This document shows, piece by piece, positions 60,385 through 64,000 of a stretch of DNA of 64,000 nt; the stretch's first letter is position 1; each line of letters starts with the position of its first letter. The notes under the pieces were generated by a model. The model did not search any database, had not been told where the DNA came from, and worked only from the letters and a program-made list of their open reading frames with translations. Source of the stretch: Caldora sp965222765 (GTDB lineage: Bacteria > Cyanobacteriota > Cyanobacteriia > Cyanobacteriales > Coleofasciculaceae); assembly GCA_965222765.1 (NCBI GenBank), contig CBDCVG010000092.1:1-64000 (forward strand), given 5' to 3'. The translations under genes were made by a program, and so were the position numbers.

Positions 60385-62277
60385 ATGAGAATTTTGTTAA
60401 TCGAAGATGATCACGAGCTCCGTATTAGCCTTGGCGATGCTTTAGCTCAACAAAACTACATTATTGATATAGCTGGGGATAGTCAAGAGGCTTTACAGTT
60501 CCTAGAAACTTTTCCCTATGATTTGCTGCTATTAGATATTGTGCTACCTGGGATTGATGGCATTACCTTCTGTCGGCAATTGCGCTCCCGTGGCTTCAAG
60601 ATGCTGATTTTATTACTAACTGGCAGGGATGCTACTACGGATAAAGCCAAAGGTTTAGATGCAGGAGCCGACGACTACTTAATCAAACCCTTTGATTTGC
60701 AAGAGTTACTAGCTCGGATTCGTGCCTTACTCAGACGAATAAATTATCCACTCCTCTCAACCATAGAATGGGGTGACTTATGTTTGATACCCAGTAATAA
60801 TGAGGTTACCTATCGCGACCAATCTTTAGATCTTACCCCAACAGAATATCATCTATTAGAGCTATTTCTTCGTAACAGTCATCGGATATTTAGCTACGAT
60901 GATCTGATCCAACACCTGTGGTTTTTTGAAACTCCTCCTACTGAAAACACTATCAGGTCTCATATTAGAGGGTTGCGAAAGAAACTAAAAGGAGCGGGAG
61001 CTGGAGCTGATTTAATTGAGACTATTTACGGTTTAGGTTATCGACTTAAGCAGGAACATAAAGCGGGAGAGGTAGGGCAGACAAGGAAACAAGGAAATAT
61101 CCCCAGCCTCCAGTCATTTTCTAGTAGGGAACAACAAACCTTAGCAGCACTGCGTCGCAGTTGGGAACATTTCAAAGACAGTGTTTTTGAGGATATAGCA
61201 TTTTTGGAGGAGATTGCTACAAATGTAGAGAGATTGCAAACCACTTTTCTTCGTTCACGAGCCATCAGAACAGTTCATAATCTGGTGGGATTATTGGGGA
61301 GTTTACGTTTGGCTGAAGCTACCAAGATTTGCCGTGAAATTGAAAATTTGTTCCTAATTCAGACACCTCTAAGCTCAGAGCAGGTGTTGCGGTTTGAAGA
61401 ACTTTTAGTTAGATTGCCTCAGGTATTGGATCCACAGTCTGCCAAAATTTTTGCTCCAAAGGAGCCATCTTCAACGGAAATACAAGGGAAGCGTCCTCTA
61501 GTGTTAATCATTGATGATGATACAGAGCTCACTCAACAGTTACATCAACTAGGGAATGATTGGGGAATTCAGGTAGAAGAAGCCTCCAGCTTATCCGTTG
61601 GTAGAGAAAAAATTAAACGCATTGATCCGGACCTAATTATTTTAGACTTGATCTTTCCCAACGAAATTGAAGATGGTTTAACGTTCTTAGCCGAATTAAG
61701 TATCATGAAACCTTCTATACCTGTCTTAGTGCTAACAGTACGTGGGGAGCTGAGCGATCGCCTAAAAGCTTCAAAAGCAGAAGCTGTTGCTTTTTTGCAT
61801 AAACCTTTTTCCCTAGAACAGATTCTGACAATGGTTTATCAAACTCTACAACAATCTGGCTCCATATCGGGGAAAATATTGGTAGTGGATGATGACCCTA
61901 CATTTCTCTCTTTGTTGCGCAATAGATTGGAGTCAGAAGAACTGCAAATCACTACCCTTACGGAGCCCCAACATTTCTGGGACACGTTAGAAAAGGTGTC
62001 ACCAGATCTACTGATTTTGGATCTGATCATGCCTGATTTAAATGGTATTGAACTGTGCCGCGTAGTACGCAACGATCCTCAGTGGTATGAGCTACCTATT
62101 CTATTTCTTACAGGTTATTCCAATAGAGGAAATATGCAACGATTGGTTGCTGCTGGTGCTGATGATTTGATTAGTAAATCAGTATTAGGTTTGGAACTAC
62201 AGACTCGCATTTTTAGTCATTTGCAGCGAGTCCGACGGTTGAGACAAATGTCTGGAATTAGGAAAATGAAGTATTAA
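60385..62277 (+). CDS. Response regulator: REC - winged helix - HPt - REC - REC
   Basis: 630 residues. Receiver 1 (1-115, D51, K101) plus an OmpR-type winged helix (125-222: LDLTPTEYHLLELFLRNSHR; NTIRSHIRGLRKKL; LIETIYGLGYRL) make a DNA-binding regulator. Then comes an HPt-like four-helix domain (about 245-350, H298 in VHNLVGLLGSLRL), receiver 2 (about 371-488, D421) and receiver 3 (about 496-620, D546 in LLILDLIMPD). All three Asp and the HPt His are present. The gene lies 9 bp before a PAS histidine kinase, likely its partner. The layout lets several phosphotransfers feed one DNA-binding output. Confidence 0.93.
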   Translation: MRILLIEDDHELRISLGDALAQQNYIIDIAGDSQEALQFLETFPYDLLLLDIVLPGIDGITFCRQLRSRGFKMLILLLTGRDATTDKAKGLDAGADDYLIKPFDLQELLARIRALLRRINYPLLSTIEWGDLCLIPSNNEVTYRDQSLDLTPTEYHLLELFLRNSHRIFSYDDLIQHLWFFETPPTENTIRSHIRGLRKKLKGAGAGADLIETIYGLGYRLKQEHKAGEVGQTRKQGNIPSLQSFSSREQQTLAALRRSWEHFKDSVFEDIAFLEEIATNVERLQTTFLRSRAIRTVHNLVGLLGSLRLAEATKICREIENLFLIQTPLSSEQVLRFEELLVRLPQVLDPQSAKIFAPKEPSSTEIQGKRPLVLIIDDDTELTQQLHQLGNDWGIQVEEASSLSVGREKIKRIDPDLIILDLIFPNEIEDGLTFLAELSIMKPSIPVLVLTVRGELSDRLKASKAEAVAFLHKPFSLEQILTMVYQTLQQSGSISGKILVVDDDPTFLSLLRNRLESEELQITTLTEPQHFWDTLEKVSPDLLILDLIMPDLNGIELCRVVRNDPQWYELPILFLTGYSNRGNMQRLVAAGADDLISKSVLGLELQTRIFSHLQRVRRLRQMSGIRKMKY

Positions 62278-62286
62278 GGATGAAGT

Positions 62287-64000
62287 ATGAATGGGAAATT
62301 CGCAATGGGGAATGGAGAATTACTAACTGCTCACCAGTTAACATCCTCTATACGAATCAATAATTTTGAGGAAAGGTTGCGAAGTATCCTCAACGCTACC
62401 ACTGAGTCAGTAATTTTGGCAGATATTCAAGGAATCATTCTAGTTGCCAATGAAACTTTTGCTCAAAGATTAGGTAAAAAGGTTGATGAAGTTATCGGTA
62501 TGTGCATTTACGATCTCTTTCTACCTAAGCTACCCAACTTGAGAAAGGTCAAATTTGATGAGGTTGTGCAAACGCGATCACCTATCCATTTTGAAGATAG
62601 GCGGCATGGTAGACGGCTGGATAACTTGATCTATCCAGTGTTTGATGCTCAGGGAAAAGTTGCCAGATTTGCAGTTTTTTCCCGCGACATCACTGAGCAT
62701 AAGCAAACAGAAGAGTCTCTTAAGCAGAGTGAGGAAAAGTTCCATCAGTTTGCAGAACATCTCCGAGAATTATTTTGGATGTATGACCCTATTTTAAGTA
62801 TTGCTAAAGACATTACTAATCGCAAACAAGCAAATTCGGCAATCCTTACCGAGCAAAAGCAAGCAGAAGAGGCGGTACGTAAGCTAAATGAAGAGTTGGG
62901 GATTACCGTAGCAGAAAGAACCATCTACCTAGGAAGTGCCATTGAGAAATTGCAACAAGAGATTGTTAGACGCAAACAGGTAGAAGATGCATTAAGAGCA
63001 ACTCAGGAGCGCTTCCAATACCTTATCGCCTCTAACCCAGCAATAATCTACTCTTGTCATCCTGATGGCGATTACCCCGCCACCTTCGTTAGCGAGAACA
63101 GCAAAGATATTTTAGGCTACACTACTCAAGAATGGTTAGCCGATCCCAAGTTTTGGGTTAACCGGATTCATCCTGAAGATGCTCCTAGAATATTCGCTAA
63201 CTTATCTCCCTTATTTCAGGAAGGACGCCATACCCATGAATACCGCTTCTTGCATCAAGATGGCACTTATCGATGGCTACGGGATGAACTGAAATTGGTG
63301 CGAGACGAAACTGGTCATCCTTTAGAGATGATTGGTTCTATAGTTGATATTAGTCCTCAAAAATACATAGAACAGGAACTTCAAGCCAGCCAACAGAAAT
63401 ACAAAACCCTATTTGAAATTTTGCCTATTGGAGTTTCTATCACCGATAAAGTAGGCAATATCATAGAAGCTAATCCAGCCTCAGAGCAGATTTTAGAAAT
63501 ATTAGGCGCACAGCAGCATCACCTAGTAGATAGGAAAGACAAGGGAGGTAAGGAGACGCGGAGATTGGAAGACAAGGTGAATAAAGTGCTATGTACTAAT
63601 ACAACTCAGTATCAACAACACATTATTAGACCCGATGGTACATCGATACGAGCTTCAGAGTTTGCCTGTAAAAGAGCCTTAAAAGAAAACAAAACTATTA
63701 AAAATGTAGAAATGGGAGTAGTCAAACCACAGCAGGAGACTACTTGGCTAAGTGTAACAGCTGCACCTATTCCCCTTAAAGATTATGGAGTAGCGATCGC
63801 CTATGTTGACATCACAGAGCGCAAAAAAGTAGAACGAATAAAGGATGAGTTTCTGGCGATCGCTAGCCATGAACTCCGTACTCCCCTTACTTCCCTGCGG
63901 GGTTCCCTCGGATTACTTGCCACTGAACGACTCGGCAACCTGACAAAACAAGGTCAACAACTGTTAGAATTTGCCTTGTTGGACACTGAACGCTTGGTGC
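62287..64000 (+). CDS. Multi-PAS sensor histidine kinase (3' end outside window)
   Basis: Open to the window edge, 571 codons visible. After an odd N-terminus partly made of heptamer-like sequence (MNGKFAMGNGE) come PAS 1 (about 30-140; RLRSILNATTESVILADIQG), coiled coils (KQAEEAVRKLNEELGITVAE), PAS 2 with PAC (about 240-355; FVSENSKDILGYTTQEWLAD) and PAS 3 (about 365-510). HisKA follows with H528 in FLAIASHELRTPLTSL; the ATPase domain lies beyond the edge. There is no TM segment, so it is soluble. An internal ATG at 62305 is an alternative start. It sits 9 bp after the multi-receiver regulator and should phosphorylate it. Confidence 0.9.
   Translation, partial: MNGKFAMGNGELLTAHQLTSSIRINNFEERLRSILNATTESVILADIQGIILVANETFAQRLGKKVDEVIGMCIYDLFLPKLPNLRKVKFDEVVQTRSPIHFEDRRHGRRLDNLIYPVFDAQGKVARFAVFSRDITEHKQTEESLKQSEEKFHQFAEHLRELFWMYDPILSIAKDITNRKQANSAILTEQKQAEEAVRKLNEELGITVAERTIYLGSAIEKLQQEIVRRKQVEDALRATQERFQYLIASNPAIIYSCHPDGDYPATFVSENSKDILGYTTQEWLADPKFWVNRIHPEDAPRIFANLSPLFQEGRHTHEYRFLHQDGTYRWLRDELKLVRDETGHPLEMIGSIVDISPQKYIEQELQASQQKYKTLFEILPIGVSITDKVGNIIEANPASEQILEILGAQQHHLVDRKDKGGKETRRLEDKVNKVLCTNTTQYQQHIIRPDGTSIRASEFACKRALKENKTIKNVEMGVVKPQQETTWLSVTAAPIPLKDYGVAIAYVDITERKKVERIKDEFLAIASHELRTPLTSLRGSLGLLATERLGNLTKQGQQLLEFALLDTERLV

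Noticed and set aside
1..64000. tRNA or rRNA genes
   Set aside because: No segment with a convincing T-loop/acceptor pairing or rRNA core sequence was found on either strand by reading; a tRNAscan run would settle it.

Overview
The window looks like a chromosome segment of a cyanobacterium. It carries petC-petA (cytochrome b6f), a type II NADH dehydrogenase, cyanobacterial families (DUF3747, DUF3067, DUF928, an XDD3-type exosortase substrate), many GCGATCGC (HIP1) octamers, and tandem heptamer arrays in intergenic DNA. The range of histidine kinases, CHAT/TPR proteins, pentapeptide proteins and IS debris suggests a large-genome, probably filamentous lineage. I cannot name the genus.

Layout. 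0-6 kb: two overlapping hybrid histidine kinases and a GT39-type membrane glycosyltransferase. 6-11 kb: pheS, an orphan cytosine-5 DNA methyltransferase, rpsU (58 codons), queE and a DUF928 protein, with IS200/IS605-like debris. 11-17 kb: an HTH-TIR-STAND ATPase, a small helical protein, and a three-gene proton-channel (ExbB/ExbD/ExbD-like) operon. 17-24 kb: metallophosphoesterase, GNAT, DUF3747, a lone potC, a TnpB with a divergent ribbon-helix-helix gene, and a TM2/ComEA-like pair. 24.4-26.8 kb: a cluster of broken transposases around one intact IS5-type transposase. 27-31 kb: an SGNH-like lipoprotein, petCA and divergent DUF3067. 31-34 kb: two pentapeptide-repeat proteins, one with a nuclease-like C-terminus. 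34-38 kb: a TPR-CHAT protease, gene remnants and a TerB-like protein. 38-41 kb: DUF1838, a solitary PD-(D/E)XK nuclease and a Uma2 nuclease. 41-50 kb: a BlaI-M56 pair, GH57, DUF1772/NmrA/AraC, a Cys-rich secreted protein, ExoD and a second DUF928 protein, with several MITE-like elements. 50-58 kb: ahcY, EI24, tRNA 2-selenouridine synthase (mnmH) apparently co-transcribed with a long coiled-coil CHAT protease, and XDD3. 58.9-64 kb: NDH-2, a multi-receiver response regulator and a PAS histidine kinase cut off by the window edge.

Most genes are housekeeping or signalling. The most system-like candidates are the ExbB/ExbD/ExbD operon, where only one of the two ExbD-like subunits keeps the membrane aspartate; the HTH-TIR-STAND protein just downstream of it; the two CHAT proteases; and the pentapeptide-nuclease fusion. 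Heptamer-derived sequence also appears inside reading frames of kinases and membrane proteins. No tRNA, rRNA or CRISPR array was found.
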